DNA of 64,000 nt, taken from positions 186,001 to 250,000 of the forward strand of contig JBHGXV010000039.1 of assembly GCA_041920505.1 (NCBI GenBank). Reading direction: 5' to 3'. How positions within the stretch are numbered: position 1 is the first letter of the stretch; every line of letters starts with the position of its first letter. Made by a program: the position numbers and the translations under genes. The notes beneath the pieces were generated by a model that worked only from the letters and a program-made list of their open reading frames with translations, was not told the DNA's origin and ran no database searches. Of the stretch, positions 46,330 to 55,024 are shown piece after piece. The stretch comes from JBHGXV01 sp041920505. Its GTDB lineage: Bacteria > Bacillota > Bacilli > Brevibacillales > Brevibacillaceae.

Positions 46330-47664
46330 CTATAACAGGTCGGCGGCCAACTGGGCCAGCACGCTGCGCTCCCCTTTTTCCAGCTTGATGTGGCCGGCCA
46401 GTTTCTGGTCCTTGAACATCTCCACCACATAGGTCAAGCCGTTGTTGCTTTCGTCGAGGTATGGATGGTCGATTTGTTCCGGGTCACCCATCAGCACGAT
46501 CTTGGAACCTTCGCCGACGCGGGTCAGGATGGTTTTCACCTCGTGCTTGGTCAGGTTTTGCGCCTCGTCAACGATAATGTACTGCCCCGGAATCGACCGG
46601 CCGCGAATGTAGGTCAACGCTTCCACCTGGATACTGCCCATCCCGGCGAGGATTTTGTCCAGGTCGCCGGGCTTTTTGGTGTTGAACAAATATTCCAAAT
46701 TATCATAAATAGGCTGCATCCATGGCCGCAGTTTCTCTTCCTTTTCTCCCGGCAAAAAGCCGATGTCCTTGCCGAGCGGAACAATTGGCCGGGCGACCAG
46801 CAGCTTTTTGTACTTTTGCTGATCCTCGATTTGCAACAGTCCCGCCGCCAGCGCGAGCAGCGTCTTGCCGGTTCCCGCCTTGCCGGTCATCGTCACCAGC
46901 GGAATGTCGTCGCGCAACAAGAGTTCGGTCGCCATGCGCTGCTGGGCGTTGCGGGCCTTGATCCCCCAGATCGGGATGTCGTCGGCAACCAGCATCTCCA
47001 GCATGCGGGCGTCGGCGTCCACCTTGCCGATCGCCGAGACGGACGGATTGCACTCGTCCTTGAGAATCAGAAACTGGTTGGGGTAAAACGTTTTTTGGGG
47101 AAAATAGGTTCCCAGCATAATGCGCCGGTGGGCGTAAAACACTTGGATCACGTCGGCAGCCACCAGCAGTTTTTCATATCCGGGGTAAATGCTGGAGTAT
47201 TCGCGGACCACCCGGTCGGACAAAAAATCTTCGGCCTTCAGTCCAAGCGCATCCGCCTTGACCCTCATCAAGGCGTCCTTGCTGACCAAAATGACCGGAC
47301 GGGCCTCAGGCGAGAGATTTTCTTCTTCCTGCAAATTGAGCGCCACCGCGAGAATGCGGTTGTCATTGGTCATCTCGTGAAACTGTTTTTGCAGTTTGCC
47401 CAAGGAGGAGTGGTTCAGCTCGACCCGTACCGACCCTCCCGTTTTCAACACCACGCCCTGGTGCAGATGACCAAGTTCGCGGAAGCTGTCGAGCAGCCGG
47501 GACACATGCCGGGCGTTGCGGCCGATCTCGTCCATGTAGCGCTTTTTGGAGTCAATCTCTTCCAACACCACGGCGGGAATGACGATCTCGTTGTCTGCGA
47601 ACGAATAAATCGCCAGTGGATCTTGCAGGAGCACGTTGGTGTCCAGGACGTAGATTTTTTTCAA
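46330..47664 (-). CDS. ylaK: PhoH family protein with N-terminal PIN domain (YlaK-like)
   Basis: 444 residues, PhoH2 architecture: PIN ribonuclease domain (residues 1-130, YVLDTNVLLQDP with acidic residues also in EEIDSKKR and SKDALMRVKADALG) and PhoH ATPase (about 225-440) with Walker A MTGKAGTGKTLLALA and Walker B QYIIVDEAQNLT. PhoH2 proteins are RNA helicase/ribonucleases in other bacteria. The start is TTG at 47664 because AGGAGG lies seven bases upstream; the frame extends to 47703. A YlaJ/YhcN-type lipoprotein gene is divergent, as in the B. subtilis yla region. Confidence 0.92.
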   Translation of the reverse strand: MKKIYVLDTNVLLQDPLAIYSFADNEIVIPAVVLEEIDSKKRYMDEIGRNARHVSRLLDSFRELGHLHQGVVLKTGGSVRVELNHSSLGKLQKQFHEMTNDNRILAVALNLQEEENLSPEARPVILVSKDALMRVKADALGLKAEDFLSDRVVREYSSIYPGYEKLLVAADVIQVFYAHRRIMLGTYFPQKTFYPNQFLILKDECNPSVSAIGKVDADARMLEMLVADDIPIWGIKARNAQQRMATELLLRDDIPLVTMTGKAGTGKTLLALAAGLLQIEDQQKYKKLLVARPIVPLGKDIGFLPGEKEEKLRPWMQPIYDNLEYLFNTKKPGDLDKILAGMGSIQVEALTYIRGRSIPGQYIIVDEAQNLTKHEVKTILTRVGEGSKIVLMGDPEQIDHPYLDESNNGLTYVVEMFKDQKLAGHIKLEKGERSVLAQLAADLL

Positions 47665-47844
47665 GATCTCGCCTCCTATCCCCATCTTGTATATCTTATG
47701 CAATTGTTGCCGGGATGCTTTGGTCTGCTGTAAGGCGATGTCATTTCAGTCTATGTCGCCGGAACGGAAGATAGACAGGGCGGGTTTTCGCATGAAAACA
47801 GGCGGGTTCGCAAAGACTACGGGTACACATACACTTGCGTATTA

Positions 47845-47874
47845 CTTGCATTCCCGTTGTGCGGGAGTTGAAAC
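47845..47874 (+). repeat. Solitary CRISPR-repeat-like sequence
   Basis: Thirty bases starting CTTGCATTCCCG and ending GAGTTGAAAC contain the dyad TCCCG-TTGTG-CGGGA and the terminal GTTGAAAC found in many CRISPR repeats. Only one copy is present in the phoH-lipoprotein gap: there is no second unit at spacer distance on either side and no cas gene in the window. It is therefore at most a relic or a chance match. Confidence 0.3.
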
Positions 47875-47925
47875 CTGAACCTGACAGGCCCGCGACAGAC
47901 GCTTGCACACGAAAGGATGATCGCA

Positions 47926-48516
47926 ATGAAACGTATAATGGCCGTCTTGACCCTCAGTCTGATCCTGTCCGCCTGCAATGCAGCCAACAAACCTCCCGCC
48001 AATCAGGCTGCGCCGCAGCCGGGCAAAACCGCGCCGCGCACGCAGCGCGTCGAACAAACCGCGCCGTCGCCCGCTTACAATCAGTCGGCCCAGGCAAAAG
48101 CGCAACGCCTCGTGCAACTGGCCAGCCGGGTAAAAAACGTCAATGGCGCGACGGCGGTGGTGGCTGGCCGTTGGGCCGTGGTCGGCATTGACGTCAACGC
48201 CCACCTGGAACGTTCGGAAGTGGGCGTGGTCAAATACTCCGTCGCCGAAGCGCTGAAGGAAGACCCGCAGGGCGCTCAGGCGTTGGTCACCGCAGACCCG
48301 GACCTGGTGCAGCGCCTGCGCGAGATGGCAGCCGACATCCGGCAGGGGCGGCCGATCGCCGGCGTCGCCGAAGAATTGGCCGACATTGTCGGGCGGATCA
48401 TTCCGCAGTCGCCGCGCAACGTGCAAAAACGCGAACAGCCCAACACGCAAGAGAACCAGCAGCGGCTCAACAAAACAAGCGAGACGCGTCCCGCCAACAC
48501 GCCGGGCGGCAGATAA
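47926..48516 (+). CDS. YhcN/YlaJ family sporulation lipoprotein
   Basis: 196 residues. Lipoprotein signal peptide with lipobox LSAC (C17). After a Pro/Gln-rich linker, the YhcN/YlaJ domain (about residues 55-160) shows VNGATAVVAGRWAVVGIDV and the KEDPQGAQALVTADPDLVQRLREM pattern. Family members in B. subtilis are spore membrane lipoproteins affecting germination or outgrowth. A 30-residue Asn/Gln-rich tail follows. AAAGG lies seven to nine bases before the ATG at 47926. A terminator follows the gene. Confidence 0.88.
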   Translation: MKRIMAVLTLSLILSACNAANKPPANQAAPQPGKTAPRTQRVEQTAPSPAYNQSAQAKAQRLVQLASRVKNVNGATAVVAGRWAVVGIDVNAHLERSEVGVVKYSVAEALKEDPQGAQALVTADPDLVQRLREMAADIRQGRPIAGVAEELADIVGRIIPQSPRNVQKREQPNTQENQQRLNKTSETRPANTPGGR

Positions 48517-48532
48517 GCGGCACAGGAACGAG

Positions 48533-48558
48533 GAAGACTTCCCGCACAGGGAGGTCTT
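48533..48558 (+). terminator. Terminator after the YhcN/YlaJ lipoprotein gene
   Basis: AAGACTTCCC (48534-48543) pairs with GGGAGGTCTT (48549-48558; one G-T) and is followed by TTTC. It lies 17 bases after the stop codon. Confidence 0.8.
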
Positions 48559-48700
48559 TTTCAATGACTTTTTTCACAGGAATACGCGATTTTCACAAAG
48601 CTGTAAGAAACAACGGTAGCGAAACGATTTCATCCGGGAAAACAATCATGATAAGATAAACATGGTAGAAAAATTTATAACTAAAGGAGAGATTCGCCCA

Positions 48701-49741
48701 ATGAAATACAGAACGCTTCCCGGAACGGATTTGACCGTGTCCGAAGTCGGCTTCGGCGTCTGGTCCGTGGCGACCAAATGGTGGGGAGTAACCGACGTCG
48801 AGTTCGGCAAAAAACTGCTCCGTTCCGCCTATGAAGACTACGGAATCACCTTTTTCGACACCGGCGACGTCTACGGCAACGGCCTGGGCGAAACCATCCT
48901 CGCCGATGCGCTGGGCGACATCCGCGACAAAGTGGTGATCGCCACCAAGTTCGGCTACGACATCTACAACCTGCCGGGCGAACGGAAAGGCCACTCCGAG
49001 CTGCCGCAAAACTGGTCGAAGGAGCACATCCGCTATGCGTGCGAACAGTCGCTGAAGCGGCTGAACACCGATTACATCGACTTTTACCAGTTGCACAACC
49101 CGCGCATGGACACGCTCATGAACGATGAAATCCACGAAACGCTGGAGCGGCTGAAAGAAGAGGGCAAAATCCGCGAATACGGCGCAGCGATGGGCCCTGA
49201 CATCGGCTGGAAAGACGAGTCGATCGCGGCGCTGAAACGGCCAGGCTACGCGGCCATCCAAATCATCAACAACATCCTGGAGCAGGACCCGGCCCGCTCG
49301 CTGTTCCCGATCGCTGAACAGGAGAAACGGGCGCTCATCGTCCGCGTGCCGCACGCTTCCGGTCTTTTGGACGGCACCTACGACCCGGCGAAGCACTTCG
49401 ACAAGAGCGACCACCGCAACCACCGTCCGATCGAGTGGATGAAAGCAGGTCTCGAAGTCGTCCAGGAAATGAAGGACAAAGGATTGTTCAACGACAAAGA
49501 CCGGACCATCGGGCAGTTGGCCATCCAGTTCTCCCTCTATCAACCGTCCGTGGTCACCGTGCTGCCCAACTTCACCAGCGAAGAAAACCTGAAGGAATTC
49601 GCCATGGCATCCGAAGTGGCGCCGCTGACCAAGGAAGAAGCCGACCTGATCGAGGCGCTTTGGGTGAGCGGCTACGACAAGCGGCTGGATCAGCCGATGT
49701 CCAACTCCCTCACCAAACCGGCGCCGGTATTGCAAAAATAA
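48701..49741 (+). CDS. Aldo/keto reductase
   Basis: 346 residues, NADPH-dependent oxidoreductase of the AKR superfamily. The catalytic tetrad is D53 and Y58 (FFDTGDVYGNG), K83 (IATKFGYD) and H132 (FYQLHNPR). The cofactor-binding C-terminal part (about 300-320, VLPNFTSEENLKEF) differs from the more usual IPG(A/S) phosphate loop. Substrate not known. AAAGGAGA is ten bases before the ATG; an upstream in-frame ATG at 48662 has no such site. Codon-independent features and a private terminator suggest a single-gene transcript. Confidence 0.9.
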   Translation: MKYRTLPGTDLTVSEVGFGVWSVATKWWGVTDVEFGKKLLRSAYEDYGITFFDTGDVYGNGLGETILADALGDIRDKVVIATKFGYDIYNLPGERKGHSELPQNWSKEHIRYACEQSLKRLNTDYIDFYQLHNPRMDTLMNDEIHETLERLKEEGKIREYGAAMGPDIGWKDESIAALKRPGYAAIQIINNILEQDPARSLFPIAEQEKRALIVRVPHASGLLDGTYDPAKHFDKSDHRNHRPIEWMKAGLEVVQEMKDKGLFNDKDRTIGQLAIQFSLYQPSVVTVLPNFTSEENLKEFAMASEVAPLTKEEADLIEALWVSGYDKRLDQPMSNSLTKPAPVLQK

Positions 49742-49761
49742 ACCGATTCGCTGCATCGCAC

Positions 49762-49795
49762 GCGGCGGCCCTCCTGACGGGCCGCCGCTTTTTTT
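49762..49795 (+). terminator. Terminator of the aldo/keto reductase gene
   Basis: GCGGCGGCCC (49762-49771) pairs perfectly with GGGCCGCCGC (49779-49788) and is followed by seven T residues. It lies 20 bases after the stop codon. Confidence 0.95.
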
Positions 49796-49901
49796 GCCCC
49801 GGTTGACGCGAACCGCCTCAAAATGTTTAGAAAATAACGATTTCTGCCAGTACCCCTCATTGTATAATATGCGTAAACGAAACGGTACAAAGGGTGAGCC
49901 T

Positions 49902-51167
49902 ATGATACAGGTGGGAAAACGATTGCGGGAATTTCGCAAGCGGTTGCGGATGACGCAGGAAGAACTGGCCGCCGGCATCTGCAACCGCAGCTATGTCAGC
50001 CAAATCGAAAAGGGACAAGTCATCCCCTCTCCCGAAATCCTGGAGCAATTGGCCAAACGTCTGCAAGTGGAGCTGGGCGAACTGTGGACGGAATCTCCCA
50101 ACCCTTCGTTTACCCAGGTGGAAATCCAAAACGCGCTGCGCCACGTGATCGGCCGGATCGAGGAAAAAGAGTGGGAGATCGCCCGCAAGTGGTTGATGAA
50201 ACTGAACGGGGCACGGCTGTCCCCTGTCGATGAGGGAATCTTTTTCTGGGCAAAAGGAAAGCTGGCCGAAACGGACGGTCGCACCGCGGAAGTGGAACCG
50301 CTTTACCTGAAAAGCCTGTCGCTCACCCGCGGGCACGACGACGTGATTCCCTATATCCGCACGCTGGATTCTCTCGGATCATTTTACAGCGACGGCGGCC
50401 AGCCGGAAAAAGCCATTTCTTGTCTGAACGAAGCGTTCCAGTTGGTCAACCGTTTTGACGTGCACGGCCTGTTGCGCATCTCTGTCCATTACCACCTCGG
50501 AAAGATGCACGCCAAGCTGGGGGAATACCGCTCGGCGATCGAGCAACTGAACAACGCCGAAGCGTTGAATCATCTCTACGAGACCTTTTACAAGAGCGGA
50601 GATATCCTGATGTTGCTGGGAATATGCCACCTCAACACCCGGCAGTACGAACAGGCGGAAACCTGTCTTCGCCAGGCGGTGACCATCTGGCAACTGCGTT
50701 CGGAGCAAAACCGCCTGGCCGACGCCTACGTCCGCCTGGGCGTGCTGTACCGGGAGCGGGAAGCGTACGATCTGGCGCTTGAGCACCTGCGGCACGCGAT
50801 TGCTCTTTGCGACCAACCGGAGCGGCAGGCGGAACGACATCAGGCGATGCTGGAGGTCGCCATCGTCTGCCAGCGCGCCGGGCGGCTGGAAGAAGCGACG
50901 CAGGCCTGTCAATCGGTGATGGAGTCAGGCGATAAGCGGTTGCTCGCGCAAGCGGAACTGGTGTTGGCCGACATCCTGTGCCAGAGCGGGCAGGCGGAAG
51001 CCGCGCTTTCCCATCTGGAAAACGCGCGCAACTACTTTACCTTGACGGGAGAGCGGGAATGGCTGCAAAAAACCTATCTTTTGCTCGGCAAGGTCGCGAG
51101 CAGGAACGGGCGCTACGAACAGGCCGCCCGGATGTACGAATCGTCGCTCGTCTTGTTACTGGCTTGA
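49902..51167 (+). CDS. XRE-HTH regulator with TPR repeats (RRNPP-like)
   Basis: 421 residues. N-terminal XRE helix-turn-helix (residues about 5-60: LREFRKRLRMTQEELAAGICNRSYVSQIEKG) and a long helical TPR domain (about 70-415) with recurring motifs such as GDILMLLGICHLNTRQYEQAE and ADAYVRLGVLYREREAYDLAL. This is the architecture of RRNPP regulators (PlcR, Rgg-like), many of which bind exported signalling peptides. No peptide-precursor ORF is apparent nearby, so the ligand is open. TATAAT is at 49863-49868 and AAAGGGTG lies five bases before the ATG. Confidence 0.88.
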   Translation: MIQVGKRLREFRKRLRMTQEELAAGICNRSYVSQIEKGQVIPSPEILEQLAKRLQVELGELWTESPNPSFTQVEIQNALRHVIGRIEEKEWEIARKWLMKLNGARLSPVDEGIFFWAKGKLAETDGRTAEVEPLYLKSLSLTRGHDDVIPYIRTLDSLGSFYSDGGQPEKAISCLNEAFQLVNRFDVHGLLRISVHYHLGKMHAKLGEYRSAIEQLNNAEALNHLYETFYKSGDILMLLGICHLNTRQYEQAETCLRQAVTIWQLRSEQNRLADAYVRLGVLYREREAYDLALEHLRHAIALCDQPERQAERHQAMLEVAIVCQRAGRLEEATQACQSVMESGDKRLLAQAELVLADILCQSGQAEAALSHLENARNYFTLTGEREWLQKTYLLLGKVASRNGRYEQAARMYESSLVLLLA

Positions 51168-51173
51168 CCGCGA

Positions 51174-51206
51174 AAAAAAAAACGGAGCCGCATCGGCCCC
51201 GTTTTT
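51174..51206. terminator. Bidirectional terminator between the XRE-TPR and pyridoxamine-oxidase-like genes
   Basis: An A-run, then ACGG-A-GCCG, loop CAT, CGGC-C-CCGT (about 51182-51201) with one mismatch, then TTTTTT. It lies between two convergent stop codons (51167 and 51215). Confidence 0.8.
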
Positions 51207-51214
51207 TGTTTGCG

Positions 51215-51667
51215 TTATTTGCGCAACGCCGCCATAACCTGGCTGTCCAGCTTCGCCGCGGCGTTTTTGTCGTAGGTTTTTTCGTATTGCGGTTCGACAG
51301 AGATGCGCGAGCCGTAGAACATCACGTCCCGGACGGACTCGATCGCCACTTCGATCATCGCTAGCTTGAGCGGCACATCCTCCATCCGTTCCACCGCCAC
51401 TTTCGCCTTGCCGTTGATCGCGTATGTCGAACCCGCGCCGATCAGGTTAAGCACCACCTTCGGTTCCTTGGCGACATTGGCGATAATCCGCGAGCGGCTG
51501 TCCACGGCGAAACGGATCGTCTGCGGATTGGGCGCGAACACCCAGGAAATCGCGCTCAACGTCGGCGCGCCTGATTCGTGATCAATCGTCCCAAGCATGA
51601 CGAAACGCTCCTGCTGCAACAGCGCGAACAATTCTTCGGAGAGCGAATGCGCTACGGTTTCTGCCAT
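51215..51667 (-). CDS. Pyridoxamine 5'-phosphate oxidase family protein
   Basis: 150 residues, split-barrel flavin-binding fold. LFALLQQERFVMLGTIDHESGAPTLSAISWVFAP at the start and RFAVDSRSRIIANVAKEPKVVLNLIGAGSTYAINGKAKV in the middle match the general stress/PPOX-like group rather than true PdxH. It probably binds FMN or F420-type flavin; substrate unknown. GAGGGGG lies seven bases before the ATG. It stands alone between a terminator and the divergent DUF5665 gene. Confidence 0.8.
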   Translation of the reverse strand: MAETVAHSLSEELFALLQQERFVMLGTIDHESGAPTLSAISWVFAPNPQTIRFAVDSRSRIIANVAKEPKVVLNLIGAGSTYAINGKAKVAVERMEDVPLKLAMIEVAIESVRDVMFYGSRISVEPQYEKTYDKNAAAKLDSQVMAALRK

Positions 51668-51797
51668 CCCGATTCCCCCTCTGGAAAAGATCGTACGTCT
51701 ATTGTACCCGCGGCTTTGACGGAAGGCAAACGTTTCCGCGCCTGAAGCAGATTAACAGGCAACAAAGTGGCATATAACAGACGTAGGGGGTGTGTTC

Positions 51798-52133
51798 ATG
51801 TCGCGACAATCTTCACCAATGGACGAATTGCTGAAAAAAGTGGATCAGTTGGTGGACGATCTGCGGGAAGTGCGCCGCTTAAACCAGCGGCTGGATCGAA
51901 TCGCCATTTTTCTGCAAGAGATCGAACTGGCGGATGTGTTGCAAAATTACACCAACCCCCGCAAACTGCTGTTTATCAATTTCTTCGCCGGGCTTGCGCG
52001 AGGGCTGGGGTTGACGATCGGTACGGCGATCGTCCTGACCATCCTCGGGTGGATGTTGAGCAAAACCGTCTCCATTCCGATCATCGGCGACTACATCCGG
52101 GAGATCATTGACTACATCAACGCCTACCGTTAA
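51798..52133 (+). CDS. DUF5665 family protein
   Basis: 111 residues. A charged helical N-terminal half (about 10-50: ELLKKVDQLVDDLREVRRLNQRLDRIAIFLQEIELADVL) is followed by a conserved TNPRKLLFINFFAGLARGLG segment and one or two membrane helices (about 63-92). Function unknown. GGGGGTG is five bases before the ATG at 51798; a GTG six bases earlier is less likely. It ends 45 bases before the convergent secreted-protein gene. Confidence 0.72.
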   Translation: MSRQSSPMDELLKKVDQLVDDLREVRRLNQRLDRIAIFLQEIELADVLQNYTNPRKLLFINFFAGLARGLGLTIGTAIVLTILGWMLSKTVSIPIIGDYIREIIDYINAYR

Positions 52134-52178
52134 TCTCCGCTCCCCTCAGCACCTCCGGTGGCCGGGAGCCCCGGATGA

Positions 52179-53303
52179 TCAGTCGTCGTCCCGTTCACCG
52201 CGATCCTTGCCGCGCCCTTTGCCCTTCTTGTATTTCTCCTGTTTATCCTTGTGCTCCGTTTTGAAAGGCACCACACGGTCCTGTTTCTTCTCTGGACGCG
52301 GCTTTGCCACAGGAGCCGGCAGTTTCACGGATTTGCCGTGCACAATATTGGTTTGCGCCACCAGCTTGCCGTCAATGTAGAGTTCCACATGAACCGCCTT
52401 GGCGCTGTACGAGCGGTCATGGTAGGTCAAGCTGGTCTCGAACATGCCCTCGTCGGATGGCTTCAGCTCGTGTTTCTGCCCGTCGGGTGCGGTCACCACC
52501 AGCTTCAGCTTGCTCATGTCGACGCTGCCTTTTGCCGAGATGCTGCCTTTGACCCAAACGGTCTTGGAACCGGGGCTGATCGCCGCCGTTCCCGCGATCG
52601 CAAAGGGCTGGTCAGTCGGCGCGTGAACCGTCACAAGCGGCACCGTTTTTGTGTCCGTCTTTTGTCCGTCCGCGTATGTCTCGACGATTGCTTCCCTGGC
52701 TGCCGATGCGGACCGTTGAAACGAGACGGAGAATGCCTTCACGCCGTCCCACAACTTTTGGGGCCGCACCGCTTTTTTCTCGCCGTTGTACGTGACGAAC
52801 ACCTGATCAGTCCTGTCAGCGACCAGTCCGTTCACTTTCACTTCGCCCTTGGCTTCGTCAATCTGGCCGGTGGTTCGAAGCACTGCGCCTGTCCCTTGGG
52901 CCGTTTTGCTGTCGACGCGCAGTTGATCCGTGCCCACGAGACGATCCCCAGCGTACGCGTTCAGCGTCACGTATTGCGGCGTGGCGCTGATCACGGCCGG
53001 AATGCTGACGGTGAAGCTGTGATTGGTGAAGTTGGTCACTTCGATTTTGCTTCCGCCCGGTATGGACAACTCCACTTTGGTCACATCGTCGGCCACGGTT
53101 CCCTTGATGTACGTAGTCTGGTCTTTGCTCTCCTGCTCCAGTGTAAGAAACGCGCCCTGACCGGTTTCGTCTCCTGGCGCCGCGCTGCTTTCGCTGGTTG
53201 TCTGTACAGACGCCCCCGTGCTGGCGAGCACCGGCGTCAGCCCTCCGGCGAGCAAGGCCACGGCTGCCACGGCGAGCACGGGTTTGGACAGATGCTTTCT
53301 CAT
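52179..53303 (-). CDS. Secreted protein with beta-sandwich-like repeats and basic tail, family not recognised
   Basis: 374 residues. A signal peptide (about residues 1-28, ending VLAST) leads to a mature part with repeated short beta-type segments (YIKGTVADDVTKVELSIPGG, VKVNGLVADRTDQVFVTYNG, VWVKGSISAKGSVDMSKLKL), which read like three immunoglobulin-like or adhesin-type domains. The last 30 residues are strongly charged and low complexity (KDKQEKYKKGKGRGKDRGERDDD region), possibly binding cell wall polymers. AAAGGAG lies nine bases before the ATG at 53303. No enzymatic motif seen. Role as surface or wall protein is inference. Confidence 0.6.
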   Translation of the reverse strand: MRKHLSKPVLAVAAVALLAGGLTPVLASTGASVQTTSESSAAPGDETGQGAFLTLEQESKDQTTYIKGTVADDVTKVELSIPGGSKIEVTNFTNHSFTVSIPAVISATPQYVTLNAYAGDRLVGTDQLRVDSKTAQGTGAVLRTTGQIDEAKGEVKVNGLVADRTDQVFVTYNGEKKAVRPQKLWDGVKAFSVSFQRSASAAREAIVETYADGQKTDTKTVPLVTVHAPTDQPFAIAGTAAISPGSKTVWVKGSISAKGSVDMSKLKLVVTAPDGQKHELKPSDEGMFETSLTYHDRSYSAKAVHVELYIDGKLVAQTNIVHGKSVKLPAPVAKPRPEKKQDRVVPFKTEHKDKQEKYKKGKGRGKDRGERDDD

Positions 53304-53430
53304 GTTTCCTGCTCCTTTCCCCAATCCCAAGATGTGTTCGCCCCTCAGACGGGCGCCCCGGGGGAAAGGTTGCAGCAAAGACAAACACACGGCCAAACGG
53401 GGATGCTTCCTTTATGGTTTCGCGAGGACG

Positions 53431-53703
53431 TCACGGATGAAACGTCGGCTCGTTTTCGATCGCCTCCAGCAGTTGTTCGGCCAGTTCGATAGGAAACATC
53501 TGGGTCTTCAGCTTGCCGTCGGCCAGATAGCGGACGGTGTACATGGTCGCGTCCTTGCTGTACGACAGGTCGGTCACCTTGTGATCCTCGGTGAGAATGC
53601 GGAAAAAAAAGTCGACCGTGTCGATCGCCGATAGGTCGTCGGGCCTGGCGTCGGCGACGATGCGGATTTGCAGCCAGTTGAACACCGCGTCCTGCAATTT
53701 CAT
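53431..53703 (-). CDS. Hypothetical protein
   Basis: 90 residues, soluble, mixed alpha/beta appearance, no family recognised. The start ATG directly abuts the stop codon of the upstream YlaH-like gene and has AAGGAGG inside that gene's end, so the two are translated together. It starts MKLQDAVFNWLQIRIVADARPDD and ends with an EQLLEAIENEPTF helix. Being tied to ylaH suggests a small accessory protein. Confidence 0.65.
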   Translation of the reverse strand: MKLQDAVFNWLQIRIVADARPDDLSAIDTVDFFFRILTEDHKVTDLSYSKDATMYTVRYLADGKLKTQMFPIELAEQLLEAIENEPTFHP

Positions 53704-54057
53704 TTATTTCGCCTCCTTGTGATCCGCCTGAACATCCGGCGAGTCTGCCCGGTTCCTCCGGATGCGCACAATCAAAAGCAGCACGATGGCCGCGAACAAG
53801 GCACCCCGCACCGGCAGCGTCGTGTCGAGAAACGCGAACAGGATCGCGCCGATGAACAGCAACAGGTAAAGCAGCGCCAGTTTCAGCACGGGCATGCGAA
53901 ACCGGGGGGCAAACCCCATGTAGTACACGGCGATCAGGTAGACGAAAATGATGTACGTGCGGTAGTGGTCGGCCCACAGGCGGAAACTGTCGTAGGCGCT
54001 GAGCGAACCGGGATTGGGCGGTTCATACGTGGATGCGATCTGGATCATCGATTCCAT
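53704..54057 (-). CDS. ylaH: YlaH-like membrane protein
   Basis: 117 residues. Three hydrophobic helices (about residues 32-50, 56-76 and 80-97) with RFRMPVLKLALLYLLLFIGAILFAFLD, the pattern of the YlaH-like family. In B. subtilis ylaH lies next to ylaG (typA), and here typA is 1 kb upstream with nfo between. Function unknown. It starts 15 bases after nfo and is followed without gap by a small hypothetical gene. Confidence 0.75.
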   Translation of the reverse strand: MESMIQIASTYEPPNPGSLSAYDSFRLWADHYRTYIIFVYLIAVYYMGFAPRFRMPVLKLALLYLLLFIGAILFAFLDTTLPVRGALFAAIVLLLIVRIRRNRADSPDVQADHKEAK

Positions 54058-54072
54058 CAGCCATTCCCCCGC

Positions 54073-54906
54073 TTATCTCTGACGTAATTCGTGCAAATAC
54101 TTGATTTCCTCGGCATACTCCCGTTCGTCCTCCACCGGCGTCTCAAGCACGACCGGCAGGTGCTCGAACGTTCCATCCGTCAGGAACTGGGCCAACGCTT
54201 CGCTGCCGATCTCGCCCTGACCAATCTTTTCGTGCCGGTCTTTTTGACTGCCGAACGGCGCCTTGCTGTCGTTGAAGTGGATCGCCAGCAGGTGCTTAAG
54301 ATAACCGGTCTGTTTCATCTCGTCCACCAGTTGGCCGAAGGTTTCCAGATTCCACTGTCCGGCGGCAAACGAATGGCAGGTGTCGAAACAAAAGCCGATT
54401 TTCTCCGGATACCGGCTGGCCGCCCGGATCTCCATCAGCGAACGGATCGTCAGGCCCAGCTCCGATCCTTGTCCCGCCGTGTTTTCCAACAGCAGTTTCA
54501 CCGGGCCGTCGTACTGCGCGAGGATCAGGTCAAGCGTCTCCACCATCCGCCTGATCCCGTATTCCTCCCCTTCGCCGACGTGTTTGCCGCAGTGGACCAC
54601 CGCGCCGATCGCGCCGTACGCTTCGGCGATGTGCAGATCCTCCAGGATGGAGCGGATCGTCACTTCCTGCAAATCATCCTTGGGGGTCGACAGATTGGTA
54701 ATGTAGGGGGTGTGACAGACCAGCGTCAACTCGTGCTTTTGCATCAGGGCGACGCCTCGTGCGGCGTCTTTTTCGTCGATCTTTTTGGGACGCAGTCCGC
54801 GCGGATTTTTCGTAAACACCTGAAACGCTTCCGCGCCCAGTTCAACGGCTCGCTGCACAGCTTGTTCCAACCCTTTGGCCACGCTGATATGGCATCCGAT
54901 TTTCAC
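54073..54906 (-). CDS. nfo: Deoxyribonuclease IV (endonuclease IV, AP endonuclease)
   Basis: 277 residues. Zinc-dependent apurinic/apyrimidinic endonuclease of base excision repair. Start MKIGCHISVAKGLEQAV and ligand-bearing segments VVHCGKHVGEGEE, LLLENTAGQGSELG, IGFCFDTCHSFAAG, AIHFNDSKAPFGSQKDRHEKIGQGEIG and VVLETPVED hold the histidines and acids that bind the three metal ions. The start is GTG at 54906 with GAGGTG five bases upstream. It heads a three-gene set with ylaH and the small hypothetical gene. Confidence 0.95.
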   Translation of the reverse strand: MKIGCHISVAKGLEQAVQRAVELGAEAFQVFTKNPRGLRPKKIDEKDAARGVALMQKHELTLVCHTPYITNLSTPKDDLQEVTIRSILEDLHIAEAYGAIGAVVHCGKHVGEGEEYGIRRMVETLDLILAQYDGPVKLLLENTAGQGSELGLTIRSLMEIRAASRYPEKIGFCFDTCHSFAAGQWNLETFGQLVDEMKQTGYLKHLLAIHFNDSKAPFGSQKDRHEKIGQGEIGSEALAQFLTDGTFEHLPVVLETPVEDEREYAEEIKYLHELRQR

Positions 54907-54980
54907 AATGTCACCTCGTCACTCACATCGATATAACCAGTTCATGTCTACTTTAACAGGTGGCATGGGGCCTGTCAAAA

Positions 54981-55005
54981 AAGAAGACCGCCCGGATGCG
55001 GGCGG
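54981..55005 (-). terminator. Terminator of typA
   Basis: CCGCCCG (54988-54994) pairs with CGGGCGG (54999-55005), loop GATG; on the minus strand TCTTCTTTTTTG follows. It lies 20 bases after the typA stop codon. Confidence 0.9.
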
Positions 55006-55024
55006 CCAGTGTCGGTTGCGGCGA

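Noticed and set aside
47845..47874. A CRISPR array.
   Set aside because: Only one repeat-like unit is present, with no spacer-repeat periodicity and no cas genes, so it is reported as a solitary repeat only.
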